Virus record (IMG/VR): IMGVR_UViG_3300036817_000261
Coordinates: 1 to 64,000 of that record
Reading direction: 5' to 3' (one strand)
Length of the DNA: 64,000 bases
Origin: a virus
Shown here: positions 9,898 to 17,831 of the stretch, one piece after another
Numbering within the stretch: position 1 is the stretch's first letter
How the letters are laid out: the number at the start of each line of letters is the position of its first letter
Position numbers and translations under genes: made by a program
Notes under the pieces: model-generated
Database searches by the model: none
What the model saw: only the letters and a program-made list of their open reading frames with translations
What the model was told of the DNA's origin: nothing

Positions 9898-10404
9898 GTG
9901 CTAAAAGTAAAGTCAATGCAACGATTCGGTGACGAAGAAAAGCATGCTTTTTCTGAGGAGGACCTCCACGAGCGAGTGCGGGATGCCTACGGGCCCCAGT
10001 TCGCGGTCTTAGACGAAAGCGGCAACCCGGTTGAGGTGCAAACCCTGGAATGGGCGCGCTGGTTCGAACACAACGGCGGTCAGCGGATCATTCTCCGAGA
10101 CGAGGTCGAGAAGCACACGGTTTCGACGGTCTTCATCGGCATCAATATGAATTATGCGCCGGGCGCTGGAGCTATCTGGTTTGAGACCATGGTGTTTGCT
10201 CCCCGGCACATGACAATGATTTTTGGCCGCGAACGAATGGCCTGGGGCCCAGAGCTGTGGAGCAACAGGGCCAGGACCAAGGAAGAGGCGGAAGCCGCTC
10301 ACCGGCAGGGCCTACGCTTTTTAGAAGACCATCTAGCTAACTGTGGTTGTGGTTCGGAAGCTGGATCTCCTCCGGCGGATCCACCACCATCGAGACTGCC
10401 TTAG
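9898..10404 (+). CDS. conserved phage protein, IWFETMVF family
   Basis: 168 residues from a GTG at 9898. An ATG at 9916 (MQRFGDEE) is an equally good start, since neither has a clear Shine-Dalgarno. The centre has VSTVFIGINMNY then AIWFETMVF, a pattern I know from many phage proteins of unknown function (STVWLGxxHxF then PxxFETMVF). It is the only rightward gene inside the leftward block. It sits behind two strong leader hairpins, as a separately controlled moron-type gene would. Its 3' end overlaps the convergent gene at 10337-10615 by 68 bases. Confidence 0.75.
   Translation: MLKVKSMQRFGDEEKHAFSEEDLHERVRDAYGPQFAVLDESGNPVEVQTLEWARWFEHNGGQRIILRDEVEKHTVSTVFIGINMNYAPGAGAIWFETMVFAPRHMTMIFGRERMAWGPELWSNRARTKEEAEAAHRQGLRFLEDHLANCGCGSEAGSPPADPPPSRLP
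9938..9951. repeat. 14-bp perfect palindrome, copy 1
   Basis: AAAAGCATGCTTTT, inside the 5' part of the rightward gene. An identical copy is at 11638-11651 and a core copy is at 17162-17171. Confidence 0.6.
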
Positions 10405-10615
10405 CTTCTGCGAGGAGCTCCGCGTCATCGCTCCCGCGCTTATCGACCTCATGCAAGAGCCGGGTGATTAGCATCGCCCGCTTGTCCAGGCAGGCTACAA
10501 GGTCCGCAATGCTCTTGCGCAGATCTTTTTCCCGGCCCAGGGAGCGTGATAGCAGCCAGACCATGGTGGCAAAGCAGACGCAGTTTAAAAGCAGTAACGC
10601 ATCGATGGCGATCAT
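10337..10615 (-). CDS. small membrane-anchored coiled-coil protein
   Basis: 92 residues. The N-terminus (residues 2-24) is a single hydrophobic membrane segment. The rest is charged and helical with heptad character. The start overlaps the upstream nuclease gene's stop as ATGA (10612-10615). This topology, with no other motif, would fit an inner-membrane spanin or superinfection-type protein. Position among nucleic-acid genes argues against lysis, so I leave the function open. Confidence 0.65.
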   Translation of the reverse strand: MIAIDALLLLNCVCFATMVWLLSRSLGREKDLRKSIADLVACLDKRAMLITRLLHEVDKRGSDDAELLAEAKAVSMVVDPPEEIQLPNHNHS

Positions 10616-11022
10616 AGGAGGTTATAGAGATCGTTTTCACGGGCGGCTTGTTGGACTAAAAGGATCGCTTCTCCCGCTGAATATACTATGTGCCATTCGA
10701 TCCTTTGAGCTTCGCAGCAGATTCGGAATTCTTCCTGATCCGGTGAGAGCTCGCAACTGTAATCCCTTTTAAATTCGATCCACATGGAGTGCCCGTTGAT
10801 ACCGACAAAGAAGTCCGGCGTGCCCGGTGTAGCCTTACTAGCCGTGTGGGTGGCATGCCAGCAAATGGGAATCTTCCAGCCTTCACTTTTTTTAAGCAGG
10901 AGCCAGTTGGCGAATTGGGCCTGCTCTTTGCGCTCAGCGGTTGAACGCTTAGCCGATGGATGGACCTCGAGCTTGGGGTCCGGTGCGGTGGAAAAGCGCT
11001 CCCGGTCTTTTGGATCATTCAT
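10612..11022 (-). CDS. VRR-NUC domain nuclease
   Basis: 136 residues from the ATG at 11022, which overlaps the upstream stop by 8 bases (ATGAATGA). A longer start at 11091 would overlap the neighbour by 77 bases. The VRR-NUC core is clear: ATPGTPDFFVG with catalytic Asp70, then WIEFK with Glu83 and Lys85, then a conserved hydrophobic strand. VRR-NUC proteins are PD-(D/E)XK nucleases that cut branched or flapped DNA. It sits just downstream of the SF2 helicase, so recombination or replication-fork processing is likely (inference). Confidence 0.85.
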   Translation of the reverse strand: MNDPKDRERFSTAPDPKLEVHPSAKRSTAERKEQAQFANWLLLKKSEGWKIPICWHATHTASKATPGTPDFFVGINGHSMWIEFKRDYSCELSPDQEEFRICCEAQRIEWHIVYSAGEAILLVQQAARENDLYNLL

Positions 11023-11413
11023 CAAGGCGACGATGTGTGAAGGAACTATCCGGTCCCAGCCCATCCGAGAGTTTGCGCTTACCCAGGTCAATCTTCAAGA
11101 TCTGCGCGGCGGCTAGGCAAAGGTGGCGGAAGGTCTCGTCCAGCTCTTCCTGGGTGGGGTTCTCTTCGGGCCTGGGTAAGGGAAAGGCATCGGCCTCGGG
11201 CCGATAGATCCGGGGGACACTGGAGAACATGACGCCTCCGCCCATCATGGGCTGGATCTCTTCCAGGGGCCCCGGCCACATCTTAATGTGCCAGTGAGGA
11301 GAGGGAAAGAACTCGACGTTAAGCGGAGCGCCTAGGAACTTAACGCAGTAGTGATGCAGACTACCTGTCCAGGCCGAATACGTGTCGTAGAGGCGCTGTT
11401 CAGCATCGGTCAT
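11015..11413 (-). CDS. hypothetical protein
   Basis: 132 residues in the helicase-nuclease operon, with coupled starts and stops on both sides. The N-terminal half has many aromatic residues and His (PSPHWHIKMWPG). The C-terminal half is helical, with a stretch EELDETFRHLCLAAAQILK resembling short helical motifs in other phage proteins. No catalytic motif is recognised. Function unknown. Confidence 0.65.
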   Translation of the reverse strand: MTDAEQRLYDTYSAWTGSLHHYCVKFLGAPLNVEFFPSPHWHIKMWPGPLEEIQPMMGGGVMFSSVPRIYRPEADAFPLPRPEENPTQEELDETFRHLCLAAAQILKIDLGKRKLSDGLGPDSSFTHRRLDE

Positions 11414-11820
11414 GGATCAACCCAGCCGTAGGGCCCGGCATAGAACCACATCATGCCTTTGCCGTCGACCCTAGTCTTAATCGTTTGGCCGAGGCTCCAG
11501 GGCTGCGGCGGAAGAAGTTCCTTAGGCGGCTCTGGATAGGAGACCTTCATGTAGATCAAGGTCAGGTTCGCGGCAAGGAACCAGACGGCAAAACTAAAGA
11601 GCACAAAGAGGTGCGCTTGGTTTATTTTCCTGGGGACAAAAGCATGCTTTTTTTGCCGGTCGGCAGTGGCAGCTTGCCTTTGCCTCTCCCAGCTACCGAC
11701 CGGGCTACTAACTTCCCCCGCTACCGGGAAACGAACTTCTTCGCCCGTTTTCCGGCGCGGGACTAAATAACCGGGACTGACGCTTACTGCAAGCGTCTGT
11801 CGTTCTTGCGTATTTTCCAT
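11410..11820 (-). CDS. single-pass membrane protein
   Basis: 136 residues. The N-terminal 65 residues are polar and rich in Arg/Gln. One clear membrane helix lies at about 70-91 (LFVLFSFAVWFLAANLTLIY). A short Pro-rich external part ends in MMWFYAGPYGWVDP. The stop is coupled to the next gene by ATGA. The 5' end overlaps the helicase gene by 37 bases. A later in-frame start is possible but not obvious. Function unknown. Confidence 0.6.
   Translation of the reverse strand: MENTQERQTLAVSVSPGYLVPRRKTGEEVRFPVAGEVSSPVGSWERQRQAATADRQKKHAFVPRKINQAHLFVLFSFAVWFLAANLTLIYMKVSYPEPPKELLPPQPWSLGQTIKTRVDGKGMMWFYAGPYGWVDP
11638..11651. repeat. 14-bp perfect palindrome, copy 2
   Basis: AAAAGCATGCTTTT, identical to 9938-9951. 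It is inside the membrane-protein gene and encodes KHAF, the same four residues as copy 1. Confidence 0.6.
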
Positions 11821-13367
11821 ATGTCTGGGTTTACACCTTCACTTTCGGCAACAGGAGCCAAGTCGCGAATTTCAGCCCGGCCTTGATACCGGCGGCGACC
11901 AATGCAGAGTTTGATTTCTTCCGCGAGGCCCGCACTCGTAACGTTTTGCGTATCGATGCCCATTCGGCGGAGGACTTGGAGCGTGAAATTGGAGGGAGGA
12001 CGGCACTCGCCTTTGAAGACCGGTTCGTAAGTGAGGAGGCGGTGTTCGCCGGTTTGCGCTGCGAGATATTGATAATCCAGTCTGCCTTCGCGAAACCGGG
12101 CGGCGTTTGCAAGACGCCGCGCGATGGCCTCCTCTCTTTCCCGCTGGATAGCGGCTTTGATGGCGGCCAGAGAGTAGTCCTTGTTCTTCTTAGCCCGGCG
12201 CTCGATCTCTTCAGCTTCTTCTTGGTTCTCAGCGATTAAAAATGAAGGGGTGACTAAGTCGTGGTCATTGGAAAGCCACAGAGGATCGATTATGAGAGCG
12301 TCGGGTTTAGCACTGGCACGGATAGCTTCCAGACGGCCTGCGGTGCTTTCCTGGGCGTCTACAAGGCCCGGCAACGGCCTCGTAGACCTGCCCACGACTT
12401 GCTGATACAGGACTTTGGAGCGGGTCGGACGCAGACACAAAGTCGCGTCGCAGACTGGAAAATCGATGCCGGTGTGCAACAAATTCGAATTACTTAAGAG
12501 CGCAATCCGACCATCCTTAAAAGCCTGCAACTTCTGGGCTCGGTTAGGATCCTCGCCATCAACGTGGACGGCATTGATTCCGGCCTCAACGCAGGCCGCG
12601 ACAAACTTCTGCGAGCTGGCCACAAGCGGCAGGAAGGCCAGGATGTGACGCCGGGAATGTTCGCGGGCCAGCTCCTCCGCGATTTCTTTGAAATAAGGCA
12701 GGATCGCGTCCGCTGCGTCTTGGAGGTCGTAGTCTTTGCCTTCGACGCTCTGTTTGATGCGGACCTGGGCCAAACTGATCGCCGACTGCAGCTTAAAGAC
12801 GTGATCCGGGTTCACCAGCCAGCCTTCGTCCACCAGTTCGAACAAATTCTTTCTATAGGCTTCGGCCTCGAACACGTCGCGCAGGACCTTGGCATCGCTT
12901 CGGAACGGAGTGGCCGTGATGCCGCAAATAGAGGCGCTCTCAAAATAATTAAAGATGCGCTGCCAGCTATCCGCCATGGCCATGTGGGCCTCATCGGCGA
13001 AGATGTAGCTGAAGTGGTCGCGCGGGAAAGCTTCCAGCCGCTTGGTGCGGGACAGGGTCTGGACAGAGCCGATCACAACCGGCGCTTGGAGGGAGGCGTG
13101 AGATTCGGCTTTCTCGAGCTCTGGAACGAAACCCAACTGCTCAGTGAACGCATCAAAGGGCTGCGTGCATAGCTCGTTACGGTTGGCCAAAAATAAGACC
13201 CGGTTACGGTCCTTGCGCTCAAGAAGCGCCTTAGTGGTTCCGGCGGCGACTAAGGTTTTCCCGGCCCCGGTTGGCATGACAGCCAGACAAGTCCGGCTCT
13301 TTTGCCACTGGGCGAGGATCGCCTTAATCGCCTCGGTTTGATAAGGGCGAAAGGTCTTGGCTTGCAT
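11784..13367 (-). CDS. superfamily 2 DEAH-box helicase
   Basis: 527 residues. Motifs appear in order: Q-type FRPYQTEAI near 6, Walker A PTGAGKT at 32-38, DEAH at 125-128, ITATPFR at 150-156, and the C-terminal motif QQVVGRSTRP at 322-331. This is an SF2 DNA helicase/translocase of the RAD25/UvsW/type III restriction type. In phages these act in recombination-dependent replication and fork remodelling. The C-terminal 150 residues are charged and helical. The gene begins ATGCAAGCC, the start context shared by several operons here, and follows a TTGAC element. Confidence 0.92.
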   Translation of the reverse strand: MQAKTFRPYQTEAIKAILAQWQKSRTCLAVMPTGAGKTLVAAGTTKALLERKDRNRVLFLANRNELCTQPFDAFTEQLGFVPELEKAESHASLQAPVVIGSVQTLSRTKRLEAFPRDHFSYIFADEAHMAMADSWQRIFNYFESASICGITATPFRSDAKVLRDVFEAEAYRKNLFELVDEGWLVNPDHVFKLQSAISLAQVRIKQSVEGKDYDLQDAADAILPYFKEIAEELAREHSRRHILAFLPLVASSQKFVAACVEAGINAVHVDGEDPNRAQKLQAFKDGRIALLSNSNLLHTGIDFPVCDATLCLRPTRSKVLYQQVVGRSTRPLPGLVDAQESTAGRLEAIRASAKPDALIIDPLWLSNDHDLVTPSFLIAENQEEAEEIERRAKKNKDYSLAAIKAAIQREREEAIARRLANAARFREGRLDYQYLAAQTGEHRLLTYEPVFKGECRPPSNFTLQVLRRMGIDTQNVTSAGLAEEIKLCIGRRRYQGRAEIRDLAPVAESEGVNPDIWKIRKNDRRLQ

Positions 13368-13369
13368 CG

Positions 13370-13415
13370 AAAGAAAGCCTAAGGCTGTTCCGTTGATTTG
13401 TCAAGTGTATTACCA
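13370..13415 (-). promoter_or_regulatory. operon-start element (TTGAC family), copy e
   Basis: Read leftward, AATACACTTGACAAATCAAC stands 32 bases before the helicase ATG. The core is the inverted repeat TTGA-N4-TCAA at 13393-13404. It matches the copies before the genes starting at 20059, 21864, 22578 and 24393. TTGACA could be a -35 box, but no good -10 follows at the usual distance. Confidence 0.55.
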
Positions 13416-13567
13416 TCCTTCTTCTTCCCCCATCTGACATTAGCCGCCTTACTTCCAGAGGTGGAGCGGCGCTTGGTGACTCCTCCCTTTTTGCCCATCA
13501 GCCGCGCCCCTATCTGGCGCAGCCACTGGTCATTTAAGATCTTTCCGCAATGATAACATCTAGCCAC
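13379..13567 (-). CDS. small basic protein with a CxxC knuckle
   Basis: 62 residues starting at GTG 13567. The start is chosen because GGGAGG stands 8 bases upstream and the GTG overlaps the stop of the 102-residue gene by 8 bases. The N-terminus is VARCYHCGK, with a single CxxC, followed by a very basic Gly/Lys/Arg-rich tail with a GKKGG motif. Probably nucleic-acid-binding. Longer upstream starts would only read through the neighbour's shadow. Confidence 0.6.
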   Translation of the reverse strand: MARCYHCGKILNDQWLRQIGARLMGKKGGVTKRRSTSGSKAANVRWGKKKDGNTLDKSTEQP

Positions 13568-13868
13568 TCGAGTCGCCTCCCAGCTCGACCTCGATTCCTT
13601 GAGGAGGAGGGGTTGCCTTGGTGGATTCGGCCAGCTCGGATAGGTCGATGCGCCAGCCTCGGCGCTCGTGATCAGGGTTGCCAACTTCCAACCCGTTCTT
13701 TTTCCAGAACCGCAAAACGCCGTAACCGATAACTCGCACAAGCACCTGGGACTGCCGCCAGCCGATGATCTCGCCCTGCTCGGTCCTGAGGCTCGGCGGC
13801 TCGGGCACCTTGTCATACCAATAGGTGTCGATTATCAGGGCATGCCCGATCTCAAGTTTCTGCTTCAT
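13560..13868 (-). CDS. conserved phage hypothetical protein
   Basis: 102 residues starting MKQKLEIGHAL. It looks like a compact beta-rich domain with IIGWRQSQVLVRVIGYG and LRFWKKNGLEVGNP. It sits between two leftward genes, and its 5' flank is copy A of the 48-bp repeated element, which ends two bases before the start codon. That position would put the element in its leader. Function unknown. Confidence 0.65.
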   Translation of the reverse strand: MKQKLEIGHALIIDTYWYDKVPEPPSLRTEQGEIIGWRQSQVLVRVIGYGVLRFWKKNGLEVGNPDHERRGWRIDLSELAESTKATPPPQGIEVELGGDSSG

Positions 13869-13870
13869 TC

Positions 13871-13918
13871 GTTAAGAATTCGGAAGCTGTTTCGGTTGTT
13901 TTTGAACCACTTATGCAG
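13871..13918 (-). repeat. 48-bp conserved element, copy A
   Basis: Read leftward it ends AAACAGCTTCCGAATTCTTA, identical over about 21 bases with copy C at 44802-44848. The outer half (CATAAGTGGTTC) matches copy B at 24931-24978. It spans the stop codon of the 291-residue gene and runs to the next start. Confidence 0.8.
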
Positions 13919-14786
13919 CAATTTCGACCGTAATTCGGAGGTTCTCGATCTCCGCATAGGCTTTGCCACCCCGGCTCCGGGCGACATCTCCCAGCTCTCC
14001 CACCGTGGTTGAGAGATCAAATGCGGTTTCCTCGTACTGGACGGCTTTCTTGAGGGTCCAGCGTTTGATCACAATCCAGTAGGCGAGGTTTTTGACCATC
14101 TCGGTCTCGTTCTGGCTCCAGGCGATCAGATCCCGCTCACTCACCTTTGGGTTCTCGGCCCTAACGGCATCGGCGTACTCGTCGCCGCAAAGCCGCCGGA
14201 TCCGGTTCAAGGCTTTCTCCCCTTCCTCGCTCAAGACTGCCCCTCGGACCACGGCTCCGTTAGGCAACGTCGCATCCAGATCAATCTCAATCCCTTTAGG
14301 CAGAGGCTTAGGTTTGACGGCTCTGGTTTGATAGTCGCCGGTTTTAGTCCGGTGTTGTTCGACGGCGTCCCTGACCATGTCGTAACTGGCTACGGCCTGC
14401 TGTTTATCGCAAAAGTCTAGGATCTGCTGCCAGAGCCCAAGCATGCTCTCCGGCTTTTTGATTTTGATCAGCTCTACGACCTGACTCTGGGTGTAGGGCA
14501 ACTGGAGTTTTTGCTCTTTAATCAGCTCCAACGCGGGACTGGCGCGCATACAAAAGCGCGCCAGCCTATAGTCATATTTCAGACAGTGTTCGACGTATTC
14601 CTGAAAGTCATTTTTGCCCATCACCTCGAAGAGTTCGCCCTCTTCGATTTTGATCAGTTCCCTGCCAATGATTCGGATCGATTCGACCGTGTCCTTACTA
14701 GCTTTCGCTATCTTGAGTTCGCATTCGGCTAGCGCATCATGCCGTGTTTTAGTGGCATCTTTCTCTGCAAGAATAGTGTTACTCAT
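13911..14786 (-). CDS. hypothetical protein, DUF3102-like in pattern
   Basis: 291 residues, mostly helical and charged. The N-terminal third (DTVESIRIIGRELIKIEEG) resembles plasmid/phage proteins that carry a DUF3102-type or ParB-accessory segment: a helix, then an FxxYxxxxxxxYxxAxxxM block. I do not see a clear helix-turn-helix or catalytic site. It follows recT in the same direction with 15 bases between them. A DNA-binding role in replication or recombination is plausible but unproven. Confidence 0.6.
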   Translation of the reverse strand: MSNTILAEKDATKTRHDALAECELKIAKASKDTVESIRIIGRELIKIEEGELFEVMGKNDFQEYVEHCLKYDYRLARFCMRASPALELIKEQKLQLPYTQSQVVELIKIKKPESMLGLWQQILDFCDKQQAVASYDMVRDAVEQHRTKTGDYQTRAVKPKPLPKGIEIDLDATLPNGAVVRGAVLSEEGEKALNRIRRLCGDEYADAVRAENPKVSERDLIAWSQNETEMVKNLAYWIVIKRWTLKKAVQYEETAFDLSTTVGELGDVARSRGGKAYAEIENLRITVEIAA

Positions 14787-14801
14787 CCTGAAAGGATGAG
14801 T

Positions 14802-15935
14802 TTACACAGTCACCCAAGGTTTTGCAGTTTTATCGTAAGCGATTCTTTCTTCGATCGCTTTCAGGTCATCAAGCTGCTCTTTGGTAGCCTTGGCGATTTG
14901 TGCGTGTGCTGCCGGGACCCATTTGGACTCAACGAGTTGCATCTCAGCGGCGGTCAAGCTGCCGACCGTGCGACCTGCAAAGCTCTTGATGCCCTTGATC
15001 CCGTGGTCGACCCACCAGGGCTTCTCGGTTTCCTGCGGCGCTTGTTGCTGATCGGTTGGCGGGCTCATGTCAATGATGTCCTCCGGCAGGCCGGAGGGTG
15101 AAGCCGATGCAGCGCCCGTCGACTGAGAGGAACCCTCTTGGATAAAAGGGGTGACTTTTGGGTCCTGTCTCTGGGCCTCCTGATTACGCATCTGCGTCTC
15201 TTGGGGGAATTCTCTCTTGAGCTGGGATTCGAGCGGGGTCTGGGCCGCGCCTTGAGCTTGTGCGGCCTGCGAGTTGTTCCGGGCGGCGGCTTGGGCTTCT
15301 TCGCGGCTCTGCGCTTCCGCGTCAGCATCCACGAACTTGAGTGGCGGCAGTTGCTGCTCGATCGGGGCGTGCTGGGACGCGGCCAAATCTTCCAGTTCCT
15401 CAGTCGTGTAGAGACCCTTAAGGATGTCGGAGAATTCATCCCGCAGGCCGAAGCCCAGAGCCCGGTAATAGGTCATGCGTTTGGAGTACTGGGGCCAGAC
15501 CGGGTTACGGCTCCAGATCCCGGCCTGCTTCGCCTCTCTTACGCTGAAGGTGTAGTCATGCGGCTCGCCGCCCTGGCGCTGTAAGGTGACGGTACAGGTC
15601 AGGTCATCACCCTGGCCTTCCCAGACTTTCTTGTAGTCGGCGAGCTCCCCTTTCTGCCGGACCATCGCCAGGGCCAGATCGCCCATAATGCCGATCCGGT
15701 TATTAATGACCGTTAAACCGTCAATCGCCTGAAGCGGGCGCAGGCCCAGCTCAGCGCCTCTCGCCCAACAGATAATAAGTTGCTGGGGGGTCGTAAAGGC
15801 TTTGGGGGCAAAGCCCGATTGTAGATAGCACTGGGCGGCGCGGAACATGCCGTCAAGGTCCTCGAATTCAAAACCGCTACTCGGGTTGAATTTAACCGTT
15901 GCTCTGGATTCTTGTTCTTCGGTTTGGCTGCTCAT
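14802..15935 (-). CDS. recT: RecT-family single-strand annealing recombinase
   Basis: 377 residues. The core (about 30-180) has the RecT-type blocks ARGAELGLRPLQAIDGL, then FSVREAKQAGIW, and MTYYRALGFGLRDEF with the ILKGLYTTEEL ending of phage RecT-like annealases. The C-terminal 190 residues are Gln/Ala-rich and probably disordered, ending in a helical piece. RecT proteins bind single strands and anneal homologous DNA, usually with a partner exonuclease. The upstream coiled-coil gene is coupled by ATGA and may be that partner or an accessory. Confidence 0.85.
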   Translation of the reverse strand: MSSQTEEQESRATVKFNPSSGFEFEDLDGMFRAAQCYLQSGFAPKAFTTPQQLIICWARGAELGLRPLQAIDGLTVINNRIGIMGDLALAMVRQKGELADYKKVWEGQGDDLTCTVTLQRQGGEPHDYTFSVREAKQAGIWSRNPVWPQYSKRMTYYRALGFGLRDEFSDILKGLYTTEELEDLAASQHAPIEQQLPPLKFVDADAEAQSREEAQAAARNNSQAAQAQGAAQTPLESQLKREFPQETQMRNQEAQRQDPKVTPFIQEGSSQSTGAASASPSGLPEDIIDMSPPTDQQQAPQETEKPWWVDHGIKGIKSFAGRTVGSLTAAEMQLVESKWVPAAHAQIAKATKEQLDDLKAIEERIAYDKTAKPWVTV

Positions 15936-16687
15936 GAGATTCTGGACGCTGCTTTGATTGTTACACTTATGTCTTGTGTTACTTCAATGCCGGGAAGGGC
16001 CGGAGCATGGTCCGGCGCGATCTCCAGCTGGGCTCTAACAGCGTCCTGGCAAGCGAGAATGTCTACTTCAATTTTTAGCAAGCGTATGCACCCGGCTTTT
16101 ACCGTGGCCTCGGCGTTGATCAGCTTGAACTTAAAGGGGTGAGTCACGCGGCCCCCAGGCACCAATCCTTTCTCGGGCTCGATATTCATGGCGGCGACTT
16201 CCAGCTCAAGTCCGCGCTCTAACTCCGCCAGCTGCGCTGCTTGCGTCTGGCCGTCAGCCTGGAGCCGGTTCACTCTTTCCTCGTGCGCCTTTTCCTCGAG
16301 AGCTTTCTTGGCCCGGTCCAGCCGTTGTTCGTCTCGCTTTTTTGCCTCGAGCTGTTTCACGTAGCCTTTGAGAAGCTGGGCCAGCCGGTTCTCTTCAGCT
16401 TCCACTTTGCCGATCAGCTCTTTAGCGAGATCCTCAATTGAGGTCAGGACCGCTTCGAAGGGCCTTTTCGCGCCACGCTTCGCGTCATAGATCTCGCCAT
16501 GGGCGGCTTTGAGTTCTCCGGCAGCGCGCCGGGCGGCGGTGAAAGAGTCATCGTCTTTGACCTCGGTGATCTCTTTATTGATTCGCTCGGTCAGATCCAG
16601 AACACGTTTCCGGTCACTGGAGCGGATTTTGACAGAGACATCGCTGACGGTGAGAGGGTTCTCTCCGTAGTAGGGCGCTAGTTCCAT
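15932..16687 (-). CDS. coiled-coil protein coupled to recT
   Basis: 251 residues. Residues 30-180 are a long, highly charged coiled coil. A beta-rich C-terminal part follows (about 185-251). No nuclease motif is visible, so it is not a classical RecE or lambda Exo. Its stop overlaps the recT start as ATGA. Proteins of this shape (DUF1351-like by length and position) occur beside phage RecT genes and may be accessory. This is inference from context. Confidence 0.65.
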   Translation of the reverse strand: MELAPYYGENPLTVSDVSVKIRSSDRKRVLDLTERINKEITEVKDDDSFTAARRAAGELKAAHGEIYDAKRGAKRPFEAVLTSIEDLAKELIGKVEAEENRLAQLLKGYVKQLEAKKRDEQRLDRAKKALEEKAHEERVNRLQADGQTQAAQLAELERGLELEVAAMNIEPEKGLVPGGRVTHPFKFKLINAEATVKAGCIRLLKIEVDILACQDAVRAQLEIAPDHAPALPGIEVTQDISVTIKAASRIS

Positions 16688-17041
16688 TTAGTGAGTGGGA
16701 GTGGTTTGGGTCGCCTCGCTAGCAAACTGGGTCCAATAGGCGGTGACGGCATCCTCGAGGTTCTGAGCCTCTTGTAGGCGGATTGCCCTCATCATCGGAA
16801 AGTAGTCGGCGAGATTGGCTTTGGCGTGTTTCACGGCCCGGATCAGCATGAAGCGCATGCTTATCACGTCCCGGCGGCGGAAGTACTGGCCGTTTAAGAT
16901 CCGTCTCATGTTTCCGCGCTCGTTGCCACTTGAGACGGCGACAATGTTATCGTGCAGGGGAACGATGGCCTTAGCCAGCTCCTCTACCTCGGTCGAATTG
17001 TGACGGTAATGGACATGGGCATCCACTGTGCTCGTGATCAT
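16688..17041 (-). CDS. hypothetical protein, first gene of the recT operon
   Basis: 117 residues with no domain I recognise. It is helical, with a basic middle (RRILNGQYFRRRDVISMR). The stop directly abuts the next start (TAAATG). A 131-base non-coding gap lies upstream with a TATAAT box, so this gene probably opens the recT-helicase operon. Confidence 0.65.
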   Translation of the reverse strand: MITSTVDAHVHYRHNSTEVEELAKAIVPLHDNIVAVSSGNERGNMRRILNGQYFRRRDVISMRFMLIRAVKHAKANLADYFPMMRAIRLQEAQNLEDAVTAYWTQFASEATQTTPTH

Positions 17042-17126
17042 AACGTGCTTTCGTTCTGGCGACTAGAGGGAAGTCGCCTTGGGCTTATGCACAGGTTATA
17101 ACCTGCATCGCGCAATGCGCAACGCT

Positions 17127-17172
17127 TAAAAAGCAATGCTTTTATCGCTAAATTATAGTGGAAGCATGCTTT
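17127..17172 (-). promoter_or_regulatory. putative promoter with palindromic sites for the recT operon
   Basis: On the leftward strand a perfect TATAAT lies at 17157-17152, 111 bases before the start at 17041. It is flanked by AAAAGCAATGCTTTT (17129-17143) and AAGCATGCTT (17162-17171), palindromes related to the 14-bp repeat at 9938 and 11638. The -35 match is poor, so activation or repression through the palindromes is plausible. Confidence 0.5.
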
Positions 17173-17472
17173 TTACTGGAGATAGCCCTGGCCCCTAGCC
17201 CACCTGGGATCCGCGTGAATCTTGCGGTGGCACCAGAAACAGACCGCGAGGCAATGCTCAAAGTCTAGGAGCCGTTTGCCGATCCGGCCCCGGACGTGGT
17301 GCGCCTCGGTCGAGACCGCGCTTTTACAGATCTGACAGGACAGGTGCGCCCTCAGGAAGTTCAGCCGCTCTTCAGAGTACTTGCGCAGCTGGGTCCGGCG
17401 CAGCTTAGAAGCCCGGCGAAGGCCCCTGGAAGCCCGCAGGGGCGTCTTTCGCCGCAGGGGCGAGCGCTTCAT
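17173..17472 (-). CDS. HNH endonuclease
   Basis: 99 residues. A very basic N-terminus (residues 1-32) is followed by a zinc-knuckle HNH core: CQIC at 46-49, AHHVRGR at 57-63, then LAVCFWCHRKIH with the second Cys pair and His82/His86, then PRWARGQGYL. This is the small phage HNH type (NinG-like or terminase-associated). Here it lies upstream of the recT operon rather than by terminase. A role in recombination intermediates is inference. Confidence 0.85.
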   Translation of the reverse strand: MKRSPLRRKTPLRASRGLRRASKLRRTQLRKYSEERLNFLRAHLSCQICKSAVSTEAHHVRGRIGKRLLDFEHCLAVCFWCHRKIHADPRWARGQGYLQ

Positions 17473-17831
17473 ACCATGTAGACATACGGCACCGGCAGGG
17501 GCTCATTAAGAGGCCTCCAGAGATGGAGCGTGAAGGGATGGTCGTTGACGTAATCGGCCTTGGCCGGATGGAACTGGACAACCCAATCCTCATCGGCAAA
17601 AAAGGCTTCTTTCACCCGGCACATCACGTTCCAGCTGGGCATAATCTTTCTCTGGGCATTAGAGATTGAGAGGTGCTGCCAGCCCATGCCGTCGCCCAGC
17701 ATTATATGCCACATCTCCCCTTCCAGGGGTACGAGAAAAGCTCCGTTCCAACCGGCGGTTTCGTCAGAGCCGTACTGGCCCGTGCGAATGCGCCACCGGT
17801 TGGCCTTCAGCAGTTTCTCTAAACCCGTCAT
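17469..17831 (-). CDS. conserved phage protein, DUF7694-like
   Basis: 120 residues. The blocks NGAFLVPLEGEMWHIMLGDG, GWQHLSIS and then VVQFHPAKADYVN and FTLHLWRP match a phage-wide family I recall as DUF7694: Trp/His-rich and of unknown function. Starts and stops are coupled to both neighbours. Confidence 0.75.
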   Translation of the reverse strand: MTGLEKLLKANRWRIRTGQYGSDETAGWNGAFLVPLEGEMWHIMLGDGMGWQHLSISNAQRKIMPSWNVMCRVKEAFFADEDWVVQFHPAKADYVNDHPFTLHLWRPLNEPLPVPYVYMV

